The notes beneath the pieces are model-generated. The model searched no databases. It had not been told where the DNA came from and worked only from the letters and a program-made list of their open reading frames with translations. Shown in pieces: positions 23,143 to 35,905 of a DNA stretch of 60,300 nucleotides. Each line of letters begins with the position of its first letter. The stretch's first letter is position 1. The position numbers were made by a program, and so were the translations under genes. The DNA comes from Stereocaulon alpinum (lineage: Eukaryota > Ascomycota > Lecanoromycetes > Lecanorales > Stereocaulaceae), in the NCBI GenBank assembly GCA_018257865.1, contig JAEUBA010000126.1, positions 1-60,300 of the forward strand. The letters are read 5' to 3'.

Positions 23143-23990
23143 ATGGAAGCTCTCCCCGCTGTCAGTTTAGCAGTCAATATCCTCCAATTCTTTGACTTCG
23201 TGGGACAGGTCGTCTCCAAGTCAGGCCAAATCTATGAGTCCAAGTCGGGCTCGCTAGATGAGATTGATGGCCGGAAGTATGTAATAAGCCACTTGAAGAC
23301 CATGACCGGCCAGAGAAAAGATGCAGATTGGCCTTCGGATCCGCTGCTAGAGAAGCTGTGTACGGGATGTAGCGAGGTCGCGGACCAGCTGCTTAACGCT
23401 TTGGAAGGATATTGCAGTCAAAGGGAAACACTTAAGATCACGAAGCTTGGGGAAGGTATTGAAAGCTACATGGGGAAAGGAGAAATTTCAGCGCCTTGAG
23501 AGCCAAGTTGCAGGTTTTCGGCAGGAGTTGATCCTCCGTGCGACAATTGACTTAAGGTACCGTCCCGGAATGAGGAGATTATAGGCCAGCAGCGACGGCT
23601 AATCACTTAATCATCCAGAGCTCGTATCGATTCATCAACCATTCAACAATCCGAGGCGTTCCAAAGGCTTGACGATGCTATAAAGCAGGCAGCTACCAGA
23701 CCTTGGACGCGGTACAAGAGTCAACGGTACAAGTGAGCACAGCCACCTAAACGCAGAGCACAGAGCACCGAAATTTACATACCCGCACCCAGGATGTGCT
23801 GAAGCAGCAAATCGAAACGACACCCGTGCTCTTGAAAGAACAGAACGAGCATCACCACACCGTGGTCACGAATGGAAGTCGCAAGTCGTGGACGGAGGTA
23901 CTGGATGCTATCACTTGTGCGGCCCGTGGGCAAGATCGCGCTATATCCCCTAAGAGGACAAAAAGTGTCTAGTGAAGTCAGAGAAGAACC
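23143..23990 (+). pseudogene. Broken N-terminal module of a fungal NLR/STAND-type protein
   Basis: ATG 23,143 starts MEALPAVSLAVNILQFFDF, followed by VGQVVSKSGQIYESKSG, the pattern at the start of many fungal NACHT/STAND proteins. The frame then ends early. From about 23,405 the expected continuation lies one frame over: VKGKHLRSRSLGKVLKATW, then LESQVAGFRQELILRATIDL. A normal-looking intron (GTACCG 23,557 to CCAG 23,618) joins this to ARIDSSTIQQSEAFQRLDD. More fragments follow to about 23,990, without any NACHT or repeat domain. So an N-terminal signalling module remains, with a frameshift and loss of the NTPase part. The family link is from sequence pattern. Confidence 0.6.
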
Positions 23991-24859
23991 TTAGCACACC
24001 CAAGCTGAAATTACAAAGAAGCTGGATTTGAACCAGGAACACATGGCACAGGAGATTACAGGACTTAAGCGGGAATTGTGTCAACTAGAGCTAGATATTG
24101 ATCGATATTTTGAGGAGTTAAAGAGCCTCGTAATCAACATGAATAACACGCGCGAGGGACCAGACCGACAGCTACTCAAAGTTAAGTGACATTCTGCCAC
24201 TGTGATCCTGATGTCATTGTATGAGCTCTACACCAGTCTACAGGAAACTTGTCCGGGCTATCATGTTTCATAGTATTAATGGGATTAACGCTATAACAGG
24301 AACTTCTGAAGCCGTTGTTACAGCGCGCAAAACCACTGGTTGGAACTACGGTACTGGAATCATAGAGCGATACAATGCAACGACAGCGCATATCTCAGTT
24401 CTCACAGACGGTGACGCCGGATGGTCAAGCCAATTTCTCGCTCTCCATGTACTACGCTTTTTACTATAAGCCACAGCCTTAGCGTAAATGGAAGGCGACG
24501 TTAAACGTTTATGGTTTAAGTAGAAATGCTGTTGATATCGTTATGTCTGATGACCTTATCCTGACTGTTCGAATTTGTATGCGCGCACTTTTGTACATAC
24601 AGATCATCACCATGATCCAAGTGGACTTAGTGGCAAGAGCATGACAAACATCCACCTCACAGTAGATCTTACATGCAGTTGCCCAGTCCTCCCAATAAGC
24701 AACCCAATCCGGATAGGACATTAGACTCCCTCACTAGCGTCGTCTTCCGCCCGAAATTCATCGCAGTCACTTCCCACTCATCTAACATTGTCAACACGCT
24801 CGAATCCCTCCACCTCTCCGTGTCCACACTCGTCTCCTGGCCCGAATCGGTTGACAAAT
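23991..24859. other. Mostly non-coding; coiled-coil-like fragment at about 24,010-24,190
   Basis: A forward stretch near 24,010-24,190 reads KKLDLNQEHMAQEITGLKRE and on, with heptad-like Leu spacing. It may be a further relic of the STAND-like gene. The rest, including a frame at 24,221-24,469, shows no family features. Confidence 0.3.
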
Positions 24860-25385
24860 ATGCCACCCAAACGCGGCCCCACGGCAGCACAAACATCCTC
24901 CGTCTCTAGATCCTCCGCCGTCAGTAAAAGACCGCGAGGCGGCGAGTCGACTAGCTCAGCTGGCAATGCGCTGAGAAATACATATGATGCGTTGACGGCG
25001 AAGGAGAATCAGAGTGTTGTTAGGGCTGTGGGAATGTTTGGGGTGAGTTGAGGGAATTTTCCTTGTTGCAGGGGAAGGGTGGTGCTCTATGGGGCAGGGG
25101 AGACCTTGAAGGAGAATAGAGAATGTGCATAAAACTGAAGAAGCAAATGATATGGGAGTGAGAAGGAGGCATTATGATAGGCTACGAGATTGGAACGCTG
25201 CGAGAGCAGAGCTACAACGTGAAGAGGTTCTACCTGATCTACTGGAAGAGCGAACAGATTCAAGCCAGCTGCCGTTGTTATCAGGAGTCCTTGAACTGGT
25301 TACTAATGTGTCTCTTCTACTACAGGTCGCAGTTGCCTTCTTTGCCTCAAGCTACAGCGATATCCTCCCGTCCATGGTCCCGTAA
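24860..25385 (+). CDS. TOM6: TOM6-like small subunit of the mitochondrial outer-membrane translocase
   Basis: Two exons: 24,860-25,042 and 25,326-25,385. The intron GTGAGT...CTACTACAG is 283 nt, phase 0. The product is 80 aa: a basic Ser/Pro-rich N-terminus (MPPKRGPTAAQTSS), a middle segment NTYDALTAKENQSVVRAVG, and a C-terminal membrane anchor formed across the splice (MFG joined to VAVAFFASSYSDILPS). Small size, MPPKR start and a single C-terminal anchor beginning VRxVxxF match filamentous-fungal Tom6, which stabilises the Tom40 complex. Neither exon alone looks like a gene, so it is easily missed. The unusually long intron is the weak point. Confidence 0.6.
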
Positions 25386-26878
25386 GTCGCCTCCCCTTTT
25401 TCTTCTCCATCCCTCTTTCTCGAGTATCCTCCCTGGGCACCCGCCACTCGTCCCTTACTCAACCGTTCTCTTCTAAGCCCATACATGATGTGAGAGACGA
25501 GACACTGACTGGTCACGCGCGCAGAGTCTAAACCTTCTCCTCCCGCCTACACCTTCCACACCACACCACACCCTTACGAAGTTTCACCACTCCTCTACGA
25601 ACGCACAAACACAACAACGCAGCGATCGCCTCGGCCGAGAGCGAAAGACTGCCCTATGCATCATCTGGCCCAGGTACGAGGCACACGTATACTAGATCTA
25701 GAACCAAAACCTACCCAATGAAGCGCTTGGTCAAAAAATGCTGTACATACAAACTCAAGCCAATCAACTTCACCTCCAAAACTACACGTCACAACCCCTC
25801 CCCCCGCCTACCGAACAGCACTCCTCATACGCCAAGATGCACATGTCAAAAAAACCTACCCAGTCCCTCTCACGCCACTTTCCTCCACTAACCAGCACAC
25901 CCAAGTCAATGTCACACTCAAGAAGAACAGATCACCAATCAACCCAGACCCACCCACCCACCCCCCTCCCCCTCCTCAAGCATCATGCACGAACGAACGC
26001 CCGCACTTACGCATACGTAACCCGCACCACTCAGCCAGATCCCCAAAAATCTCCGAGTAATCGCGCCTGCAGGATCTGATCTGATCTGATCTGAACCAGC
26101 TTCACGCGCATGATCTGATCTCACATCCTCCCCCCCAAAAAACCCAAGACATGCATGATCTGTACCAAGACAAAAAAGAACAAGTCGGAAAACCTTGCTT
26201 TCTTAGTTCACTAAGTACCCACAGTACCTAGGGTAGAATGTGACATGGCGCCGGCTGGGCAATGGCAAATAAACTTTTTCTTCTCTATTCCCTTATATCC
26301 GCGCGTGTTATTTGTAGGACAACGATTGAATCTTAATTGTTCATTTCTTGAACTAGTAGTTCTCTAGTCCTAGTGACTTGATCTAGCTAACTATGCAAAC
26401 GAGTATAACCGCCCCGCCATGCCGCAAGTGAAGAAACAGAGCATGATGCCCGAGATTCAGTCTAGTCTTATAGGAAGTAAAGGTAGGAAAGCGCCGAGGA
26501 AGGAGGGAGACAATAGAGAAAGCGATGATGAAACCGGCCGTGCCAAAATGCCCCAGTGGTTTTGAAGTGGTGTACTTGTCGAGGGGTGACGTTTGGTGAT
26601 ACAGGTATCCACAGCCTCCTCGTATCGTAATAAATTTCTCAACATCTTGTAGGCAACATGCGGTGAGGAAGGAGTAAGAGTAAAATATCGAGCGCTTCGC
26701 TATGCAAAGCATGAAAACAGGCTATGCTCTTGCTTTTTGGAGAGGGGCAATCATTACACCCTCTGTATCCCATCTTCATGTGATGCAGTCATAAGTCATC
26801 GTTGATTCAAATCAAGTAAATAATCAAATAGACAGCCCTTCGTGTACTGGCAGGGTATAGCTCGTTCGTGATCTCACG
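25386..26878. other. Long intergenic region, downstream of TOM6-like and the Zn2Cys6 gene
   Basis: 25,385-25,600 is pyrimidine-rich, likely TOM6 3' UTR. 25,700-26,000 is C/A-rich with chance frames. (GATCT)n occurs at 26,073-26,094. A reverse frame at 26,383-26,712 is unsupported. The sequence before 26,879 is probably the 3' UTR of the reverse-strand regulator. Confidence 0.45.
26073..26094. repeat. Short (GATCT)n tandem repeat
   Basis: Four and a half copies of GATCT, with further GATCTGATCT just downstream near 26,112. Confidence 0.9.
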
Positions 26879-29804
26879 CTAAAAGTGACGATGATACGCT
26901 GAACTAGGCTCGTCCGGTAAACTGAAAGGCGGCGCCGAATAAGGTGGGTGGTCGTAAGATGCGAGATTCTGAGCACCCAGATCGAAATCGGCGAAATGCT
27001 GACTCGCACTTTGGAAGCTTTCGTCGAAGAAGTCAGTGGCTGCTCCGGGGGTAGTTGCGTTGCTGAAGTTGAAAGTGTCGTGACCAGGATCAGAAGCCGC
27101 GTGGTGGTGGTTCTGTTGTTGTTGAGCGAGGCCTGGGATATGTTCGTGGGGTTGGGGAAATTGAGGCCGAGGCGTGGTATCGAAGTCGCGGTTGCGGTCT
27201 ATTGGTGGAGGTTGCGGTGAATTGACAGGGTGGAAGGTCTGGAAGGTTGACTCAATGGGGGAGAAAAGTGTCTCTGGTTTTACCGTAGGCTGTGGTGTCA
27301 CCGAAAATTGGTGCTGTCCCGGAAGTGTTGTAAGCAGAGAAAGATTTGGCGTGCTTCGGTTATTGGCTCGCTGTTTCTTGTGAGGTCGAGGCGGTGTACC
27401 GTCTGAGAAGCGACGATCAGTCAATGGCCGATGGCCTCCTGACATGACTTTCTTCATGGGCCGTCCCTTCATGTCACGACCAGAGATTGGCCTGCGTGAG
27501 GCTTTCTTTCTTGCAAGTTGTGCACCACGTCCCGAATCAGTAGATGATCTTTGCATGCCTGGAGTGTTTGAACCTCCAGCCATCTCGAAATTGAGCGGTG
27601 AGTAGGTCTCTGGCAATGATCCCTGTAGGCCCGGATCTTCCAGCAGCATCATTCCTTGCGATCCCATAACCGTCTCATTCTCCGGATCCCCGGTACGAAA
27701 TTCCTTCATAATCATTCCAAGCCTTTCTACTGCTGCGCCTGCAAGCTTGTGTATGCCAAGCTTATTCATTTCCAGGAATGTGCTGTAAGTGTGCTGCACC
27801 GCGGCAAGGTCCTGGGTATCACCCGTCTCCAACATTGACAGAAGCAAAATCATAGCAGCATTGAAACTCATCTGACCCATAGTCCAGCATATCAAGGCAG
27901 GACGCACGCGGGTATGGAAGTACTCGAACGCAATAAGAAGTGCTCTAGAGGACGCGAGAACTCGGTCCCTGCCACGCGGCATACCGTTGGGATCGGGATT
28001 GGATGAGAACGTCCTGATGTCGATCGATGGAGGGTCAGAATTTCGTCGCACGTTCTCAAGGCGTTGCCGGTTAAGGAGTATCAGGAAATTATGCGTCTTC
28101 GCATGTAGCACCCCCGCTTGAGCGTCTAACGGCCACGGTGGAAGCGGCTTATCCTTTTGCAGCCACGTCGCATCAAAATGAATCATTGTAGGCAGGGTCT
28201 TCTGCAACGCTAGCAGCTCGTCGGAAAACCTGTCGATTTGGTCGTTGGTCAGGTACGCAGTAGATAGAATCTGTCGACCTAGGATGCTGAATTGAGCAAT
28301 GTAGTTAGAGAGGCTCTGGGTGACTGGATCAGAGACAATCGGATCAGCGGCCGGGCAGTCACCCATACTTGATATCGCTAAAGGTCTGCCAAGGGTCATG
28401 GAATACTGCTGATCCATGTGCAGCATCCACCACCAGAGATTCTTACGAATCTTGATCTCTTTCAGGGGTGCGGGAGGGTTGAGCAGACGTGGATCCCGAT
28501 GCACTGTAAGTGTTAGATTTGGGTTGGAGGCAACGAGCCATCAGATGTGCTCCAGACTTACATCCGATGCTTTGAGCAAGCCTGACAGTCCCACCAAACA
28601 GAGCTGATGCATCGAGGAATTTGCCGCTGTTGGTGAGATACGGACCCATCATGACCAACGCCTCAATGACGAGTAAAGTTGGACGGTTCATGAACGAAGC
28701 AAGTCTCAAACATTGCATCGCAGCGGCGACTACCAAAGTCAGCGGTGAAGTGTTGCGCAAAGCACTTCAAGGGCTTACTGTAAACATCGCCATTCTTGGA
28801 CTCTGCTTCAACGCTCCCAGCTACCCACTTTCTGCCATACTTGTCATAGATACCATCCTGTGAGCCCTGTGCAAGGGTAGTAAAGAGTAAAGCTAGCATG
28901 TCAGGATGGAGTGCAGCATTATGCTCGACATTCTCGAGGAAACGTCGAACTTCATTGCTGGTACACTCGTCAGGGACGTGAGGAAACGAACAGGTTTGAG
29001 CGCGTCGTTGGAAGACATCAAGATAGAAGAAGAGGTCTGGCTCGGGCGGTAACAACTTTATCAACGTTGATGTATCATCTTTGGCAGACCAAAGAGTGGG
29101 GAAAGGGTGAGATGTTGCCAGTTGAAAGGCAAAAATGTCAGTTCCACGGGGTAGGGTATGGGCGAGGTTGGCGCTTTTACGGTCAAATGCCAAATGTGCA
29201 AACTGAGGCACCTCGGTCAGATGATTGGATGACGCAGGAAATGAGTACTCGCGTACCTCTTCAACAACACTTGTCATCCCAGGACTTCCAAAGTAAATGT
29301 TGTCGTCAACTTCTCCTGTGTAGATTCGCTTCTGAGCTAGATTGATTGGTTTGCGGGGCACTCTGGGGGGCAATTTTATCTTCTGTCCGCTTTGAAAGGG
29401 AGCGTCATCTATGGGCTCCAGCTTGATAGGTTCCCCTCGCAAGACCGCCACTTCGTTGCGAAGTTGAGCAATGGTCTTGTCCCTATCTTTCAGAGCCTCC
29501 GCCTGAAGTATGGGCTGCCGCTCGGCCTCAGAAAGGTCGAATTGGCAGAGCTCAGCAATCTGGTGCAAAGAACATGCTGTACAGGGTTGAATGCGATCGC
29601 ACTGACCACCAAGTTGGTGAGAGACGAGCCACAACTTGTCGCGGGAGCATTACGAACCTTGACCTTACGAGCTCTGCAAGGATTACACGACAATTGAGGC
29701 CGTTTCGACTTCTCCCGAGGCCGAACAGCTTGTTGTATAGATACTTGGTGCATGTTGTTGACGTGATGATGGTTAGAGGGGAAGTTGATGTTGATAGCGT
29801 TCAT
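26879..29804 (-). CDS. Zn(II)2Cys6 fungal transcription factor with Fungal_trans domain
   Basis: Four exons on the reverse strand: 29,804-29,658; 29,601-28,779; 28,729-28,562; 28,503-26,879. Introns are 56, 49 and 58 nt, with GT...AG ends; the first splits the zinc cluster. The product is about 920 aa. The cluster is CNPCRARKVK joined to CDRIQPCTAC...C, spacing C-x2-C-x6-C-x5-C-x2-C-x8-C. A coiled-coil linker follows (LKDRDKTIAQLRNEV). The Fungal_trans middle region includes MNRPTLLVIEALVMMGPYL, LFGGTVRLAQSIGLHRD and RKNLWWWMLHMDQQYSM. The C-terminus is rich in Pro, Gln, His and Ser and is probably an activation or disordered region. It binds DNA in the nucleus by family knowledge; the target is unknown. 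Confidence 0.88.
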
Positions 29805-32800
29805 AGTCTAAAAGGGGGTGAGGAAGGTGGACGAATAGGGTAGGATAGCGGTCCATGATACCTGGTCTTTGTTCTTGCATAGTTTGGGATCCTTTGAAGG
29901 CAAGTTTTGATATCAAATAGTAGTGAAGACGCCAATCTCAAATCGATTAGGGCTTTTCCGTTATGCGACAGTAGGTAAGTGGCAGATCTAGGCCTTTGGT
30001 CGAACGAGAGCCACTCATGCAGCTACGGGGGTGGATGATGAGGGTCCTTGACGTCGTGCATGCAGAGGGGAGGGGGACCAGCGTGGAAGAGTACTAAAAG
30101 TACCAAAAGTACTTACTTTGTAGATTGCCGAGCTGGTTTCACCTCGATCTTGCCATTCTATAATCGCATTATGCCCCACAATGCAGACGTGTGATTGGTC
30201 GGCATAATTTAGCGCTGCTGAATGCATGAGCTTCATCATGGTTCGGGCATTGACATGAGAAGATGCCTGGTTAGGAAGTTTGGTGGCTTGCATTGGTCTG
30301 AGCTTTAGTCACCTAAGTCAATGACCCATGTCGATATACGAAGCATTACAGGCTAGCAATCTCAAAGTCGACCCGCCGCCGAGCATTTAGCTTGTCCGCT
30401 TGCTCACGACGAACAAAGAAAGCGCAATGAAAAGTTCTGAGAGGTTGCAGCGCTTATTCAAGCCATGAGAAGGGTGACAACGGATCAATAGCAGTTTTAG
30501 TCTGGTCGTCGGGTTGAAAGTCGTCATTGGACCCCATTGAGGACTGTGCGGGAGATTATCGACCATTCACGGCGAATGTACGAGCTTCCAACGAAAAAGA
30601 ACATTTCCCTTTCGCACAGGCCATCTCCGAAATGCAGCAGGAGATGCAACTCTGTTCAGCTGAGAGCTGAGAGCTGAGAGCTGAGAGCTGAGAAATGAGA
30701 AATGAAAAACGAGAGCTTTGGAAGTCTTCTTCTTTGATTGCCACCACCCCGTGGAGACTTGATGCTGTGAGATTTGTCTAAAAGCGTGTTAGCCCTAGCA
30801 TGAGAAGGGCGAATGGATAATGAGTGGTACGTGCCGGGAGACCTATCAGGTGGACAAGGATCATAGCGCCTGGTAGACCGATCGCTAGACAGAGCAAGTT
30901 TGGTAACGAATCGTGTCCCGCTAGTGGCCGTGCAGATCCCGTGATGAGCCGTCGGACCCATACTCCGGGATTGGTCCAAGTTCAAAGCTTAGGGCCCCTT
31001 AGGGGCAACTTGCCCCCCCCCAGTAAGCCCTAAGGATCAGCGCGCTCCGCATCGAATTGACCATTCCCTTTCTCCAAGCACTAAGCACCCTAAAGCTCCG
31101 ACCGCCCTCGAAAGATCAGCAGGCAGGTCGAATCGTGCCACCGTCAGCCGCTTGGCCACTCCAATGGCAAAAATGCTGATCATAATATAACGCCTCCCAT
31201 GTAGGGGCAATAATGATCAATTGAAACTCAACTGAACTCAGCTGTTGTGCCTTGTGCAGCGCAATGCACAAATAGATAATCCATGTTTCGCAATTTGTCA
31301 CCCTTCCCGATCTAGATGTTCACGCTTCTTCGGATCTAACGAAAGTTGTTATTTCTGAACGCCATCACATCGTACTAAAACCCTTAGTATTTGTAAGTCT
31401 CAAGGCGCGCTTCCTCTTGCGGTACAGCGCTACATGCCAGACAACGCCTCATACTCCATTCGCGTCGCTGTCGTGTCCGCCATTCCCTTTTGCAATATAA
31501 AGCTCCTTTGAAATGCTGGAAAGGGAGTTTTTGGCGTCGCTGGCGTCGACGCCTCACACGGCTCACACCTCGCTGGCCATGGCTTGGCAGCCATTCTTCC
31601 TTTTGATGAATCCAGACCGTGTTCGGTTTCATCACTGACGTCGCGCCCTCATGAATAGCGCTGTCAAAGTCGAAACCACCCAACGGCAGGATGATGAAAG
31701 CCATTGAGAGGATGATCGCTTATCAGATTTCATATCTAACTTCGAGGGCGCTGCCACCAACCCCCGATCTCAGCTGGACCTGCCCCTTGTTTTGCCTCCC
31801 AAAGGCGCCTTTGTGGCTTGATCATGCATGTCGGAATAATTTTGATTCCGCATCCCTTGGGAGCAAAACCCCACATACGTTTTGGACATACCCCTCCGCT
31901 ATAGGAAGCTTGACCCAGTCGCACATCCTCTCACTTTCCCAAGGGTCAAAGTCACGAATTGGCCGACATCCGACCTCGAAAGGAGCACTACACAGCATTC
32001 CTGCTTTGGATGGAAGACTGTGGAGGCGAGAGGATGTTGCATCTCGCGTGTACTAGCCAAGTCGCCGAGCCGCCAGTGAGGAGATCCTGGAAGAGTGCTA
32101 TCTGCAACCTCGCATACTTGCAGCAAGCAGACCCCAGATCTCTTGGGTCGCCCTAAGTTCGCCCCACGACCAGGTTTTGAGTTGGAGGCTATCTGTCCCG
32201 CATCTGCAATGCAAGCAGTGACGTGAGAGTGCGCCTCACAATTATTAACTTTAGCGATCTCATTACTTGAAGCTTTCGGTAATCCAGATAATGGCCTTCT
32301 TTGTATGCTGACAAAACACCGAAGTATGCCCTACTGCACCCGACGCACGACATCGTATAGCGGGTATGATCTTCGAAGCGCCAATGGCGTGCTTGGTCTG
32401 GTTTTAGAGCATCTGAATTATATGCGTGATGGCGTAGGGCGCTGCCTTTGTCTTCTAGGGTATTGGCTGTGTCTTCCCCTCATAGAATTTGGTTGGGCCA
32501 GAAACGATGCAGCCACCTACGCTAAAGCCTCGCAGACGCACCTAATACAAAAGGAAATGCCGTGTTGGCTCGGTAAGAACCAAGCGAGGAAGATACCATG
32601 TTGCATCTGACCCGTTCAGAGCGCATCCAGGACTCCCTGAGGGCCAATCGAATGCTGGGGAAGCCGTTGGACCACAAACGATAAATTATGATTCACTAGC
32701 TCAACGACAATCGTCGCAGCCCTCGAGTCTTTTGTGTGGGGAAGGGGAAATTGTATGGTCGCGCGGGCCTGCTCGCTGCGTCACGCCGGATCGTGCCACG

Positions 32801-33024
32801 GGACGGTATCCGTCTACCAGGTTTTCACACGGGAAGGACGCATCAACTGCGTGCTAAACAGGGATGGCATTAGATCTTGCAATTTTCTGGAAGATTGTGC
32901 ACACTGTAGGACGGGAAACCTCTATCGTTCTAGACCTTGGAGAAACGGTCGCTTAGAGGCATCAGACTGCATCTGCAACCTCACCAGTGCTCCCTGAGAG
33001 TACAACACCGAAAAACCCGAAATT
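29805..33024. other. Gene-poor region upstream of the Zn2Cys6 gene
   Basis: Includes the regulator's probable promoter (29,805-30,300). Short frames at 30,015-30,293, 31,384-31,704, 31,691-32,056, 32,305-32,610 and 32,734-32,997 overlap on both strands and lack motifs. The last is Cys-rich but has no signal peptide. A heptamer repeat lies at 30,658-30,692. No RNA gene was recognised. Confidence 0.45.
30658..30692. repeat. Tandem heptamer (AGCTGAG)5
   Basis: Five exact copies of AGCTGAG followed by two AAATGA(G) variants. Confidence 0.95.
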
Positions 33025-34430
33025 CTATCTTACTATCTCGATTATCACTATTTGCGGTACTGCCTCGAAACGTTTTGCCAAAGGGACGTTCTGGTTGATC
33101 TCTCCCCAAAGCAGCTCGGCAATAAAATGAGTACCGATCGACATTGACTTGAAATCAGATTGACACGAGTCAAGGAAAGTCCTGACGGCCGGCACTGAGC
33201 AGGGCATTCTCGCGTTGAGATTGAACAAAGGCACACCCGAGCCAGGGATCGTATCGCGTGACCAGCTTAGCTTTAGGAAACTGTTTCCGTCATCCAGTGC
33301 CTCCGAGTAAGGAAAGTTAACGGAAAGTGTGAATCGTATTTCGCAACTTGCACTAACACACTTCCGCCCATTGAGGCGCCGGGAAAATCCAAAGCTGTAC
33401 AAGATTGCCTCCTACTGAGGGTGGTAGAGAGTGTCGCGAGCTTTTCCAATCCAAGCTTATGACTCCAACGAAACACACTTTCAACAACCGTTGAACGCCG
33501 TTAGAATCAAACTGCGTCATCGGAGCATGATCAATGGACACAATGCCCGATAAGTGAAGCGAAGGCCAAATACAAGCAAGCCTTAGACTCAATCGGGAGC
33601 AGACCGATCCGAGCGCCAGAAGGTTTCATGACAGAGAAGAATGGCTGTGCATGACGTAGACTCTGGTGTGAGTTTGGTTTGTCACATGCGGACTCGACGT
33701 ATGCTTCTCCTTTCGCTATCTCCACGGGCCTGAGGAGTTCTAGCTCGACCGATCAAATCAATACCCTGACCTAGGTTGGCCTGAAAGTAGCATTGCTTGC
33801 TAGATCGTTGGTTGTCTGTGGAAAATTCTGGTAGTTGAACGGTCAGGAGTCGATAGACACATCACGACGATCTGTGATGCTGTCACCACTGGGATAGCAT
33901 GATCTTCCCAGTGTCCAATTGGCTTGTATCTGCTGGAGACATCTACTTCCTCCAATCGGCTGTTCGAGACGCTTGCTGCAGAGCATAACATCATATTGTT
34001 GAGGCTTTCCAATTGCATTTTGCACTCCTCCGTCACACTTAACTCAATGCCTGTCCTCTTCTGATGGCTAAAGACGCTCCCAGTACTTAAAAAGCCGGCA
34101 AAGCCACCGCGGCACGTTCAAGACGGACGACTCGATATATTGCCAATAGAGCCTCCGTCAGGTCATCTAGAGAGAATCTAAACTCGTTGGGTGTACTCCA
34201 AAAGAGTTCTGTCAGGCCACCATCAACTCTATGCTCTTTCGCTTTGACATGATCCAATGGGCTCCCCACTGGCCGATGATACCTCGTCCTGGGTTCTCCT
34301 GACATTCCTGCTGGTGTTGTCACTAGTATTGTGTCCAATGGTGAAGGAGCACTCGGTTTTTCCTGCCGGCTGGATTTGAGCTCTCACCACCTCCAATAGA
34401 CCCTCCATTGCCAGTCCTGCTTCCATTGAT
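33025..34430 (-). other. Reverse-strand ORF cluster, possible degraded or spliced gene
   Basis: Several reverse frames in succession have some coding character: 33,025-33,402 (including FTLSVNFPYSEALDDGNSF and HFIAELLWGEINQ), 33,843-34,025 and 34,087-34,338 (including SLDDLTEALLAIYRVVRLE). They change frame and are separated by stops. I could not build a consistent exon chain or recognise a family. It may be an unresolved multi-exon gene or a decayed one. Confidence 0.25.
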
Positions 34431-35139
34431 GCTCATGCTGCTACAGACGCTCGCTGCCCATGATCCAGACAATCTTTAGAACCTTTGCCTTTCTCTTCTC
34501 CGCCTTAATCATAGCGGTTTGGCAGGGATTTCGCTCTTTGTTTTCTCTTGATGAACGAGTGGTTGAATGGGTTTTGGGAGTCTATTCGGCTTTGGGTGAG
34601 CTGGGACGCTGAAGGAGGGGATTGAGTAAGGATTAAGAAAGACCAAGAGGACTCAACAGTTTCCAGGGCACACCAAGTACTTCAAGTAGAAAGTCGAAAT
34701 ATGAAAGCATATTCAAAGCCCTGTTCAAGCTGGTGTTGATCCGCTACGCGACGCCAGCCGTTGAGGTCTTGGCACCATTAGGTTTCCCTGCAGCCCGCTT
34801 CACAAAACTTGGAAAGAGCAACGGATCCATTCCCAATGGTCCTTCCAGACTATCATACGCCTCATTCAATGCAATCACAGCTAACTAACCCCCACCAGCC
34901 TTTTAACCTCCAATCACCCTCCATCCTTCCCTTCATGCCCTGTTCTCAACCTAAGGTAGTCAACCGCAACCATGATCGACCGGCTCCTCCTCCCAGCCGT
35001 GAACTCTCCCTTTCCGCCCCTCACCGTCGAGTTCACATAGGCATGGCTTCTACATCGGCTGCATGTATCCACCATCGGACAAATGCAGTATAGAAGGGGA
35101 AATATCCTGAGGGGCCAAAAGCTTCATGTTCATGAAGAG
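34431..35139. other. Intergenic, no gene seen
   Basis: Short frames without features on both strands. 34,800-35,040 is C-rich. Confidence 0.35.
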
Positions 35140-35905
35140 CTAGGGAACAGTGGGGCGCCAAATCGGAAGGTAGATCTCTGGAGGGAGGAGAAGATGGGAA
35201 AAGGGGATGGTCACAGAGGAGGTACGAGTGAAGATGCGTATGATGAGAACAGCCAGAACACTTTGACGGAAGGGGATTTGGCGAGCTATAGAGGTGATCC
35301 CGAGAGCACCATGAACGATGGTTGGGATCGGTGAAGACCCAATATTCGCGAAGTGTGACTGGGCATCACCGAGAAATTGGCGAGACAAAGCGAACATAAA
35401 CCACATCGCATACGTGCAAGGTCCTAGCACTATCCAAAGCCCAGCTCAACCAAGAGAGAGCATGGCAGCGTCAGAGCTGGTGAGCCGCTTTACACCGTCC
35501 AGTCGACGGACCTCCCGGAGGATTGCCCGAATAGGATATTCCATACCTGACTGGCCAACGTCATACACGCGATTAGGGCAAAATTCGGGCTCTTTCGCTA
35601 TTGTGAAGGATAGCAGCAACTGCCCGGTTGCTAGGCACAGAATATATACCCACCTGATCGAGGCTTCCAGCTTCTGCGTGTTGGGCGTCTCCAAAAATAT
35701 AACGGATCGAAAGCAGACTCTAGGGGACGTGTCGATGCCTTGTCTGAAGTAAAGCAGATCTTTCAGGTTGCTTTGTGTCGAATAGGAGGACATACATCCT
35801 AGAACAGCAGGGCAACTGTGAGGAGCATAAGCACCGTCAGGCTTGGAGGCTTGCTCAATATTGCCGATGTTGACGCCTTTCCCCCTACCTACATGTCAGC
35901 GTTTG
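35140..35905 (-). pseudogene. Possible membrane-protein gene or pseudogene with an in-frame TGA
   Basis: On the reverse strand one frame runs from about 35,905 to 35,140 and is broken only by TGA at 35,446-35,448. Before the stop it reads through RWVYILCLATGQLLLSFTI; after it, through CTYAMWFMFALSRQFLGD and LAVLIIRIFTRTSS, both hydrophobic. A splice acceptor-like CTGACATGTAG precedes the open stretch. A GTATGT...TTACTTCAG intron candidate lies at about 35,748-35,800. So the gene may be multi-exon and the TGA may lie in an intron. No family is recognised. Confidence 0.25.

Noticed and set aside
24004..24100. tRNA-like T-arm and A-box resemblance on the reverse strand
   Set aside because: A CTGGTTCAAATCCAG stem-loop is present, but no matching acceptor stem or anticodon arm could be formed.
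32734..32997. Cys-rich 87-codon frame as a possible secreted effector
   Set aside because: No signal peptide, no family pattern and overlapping frames of similar length; likely chance.
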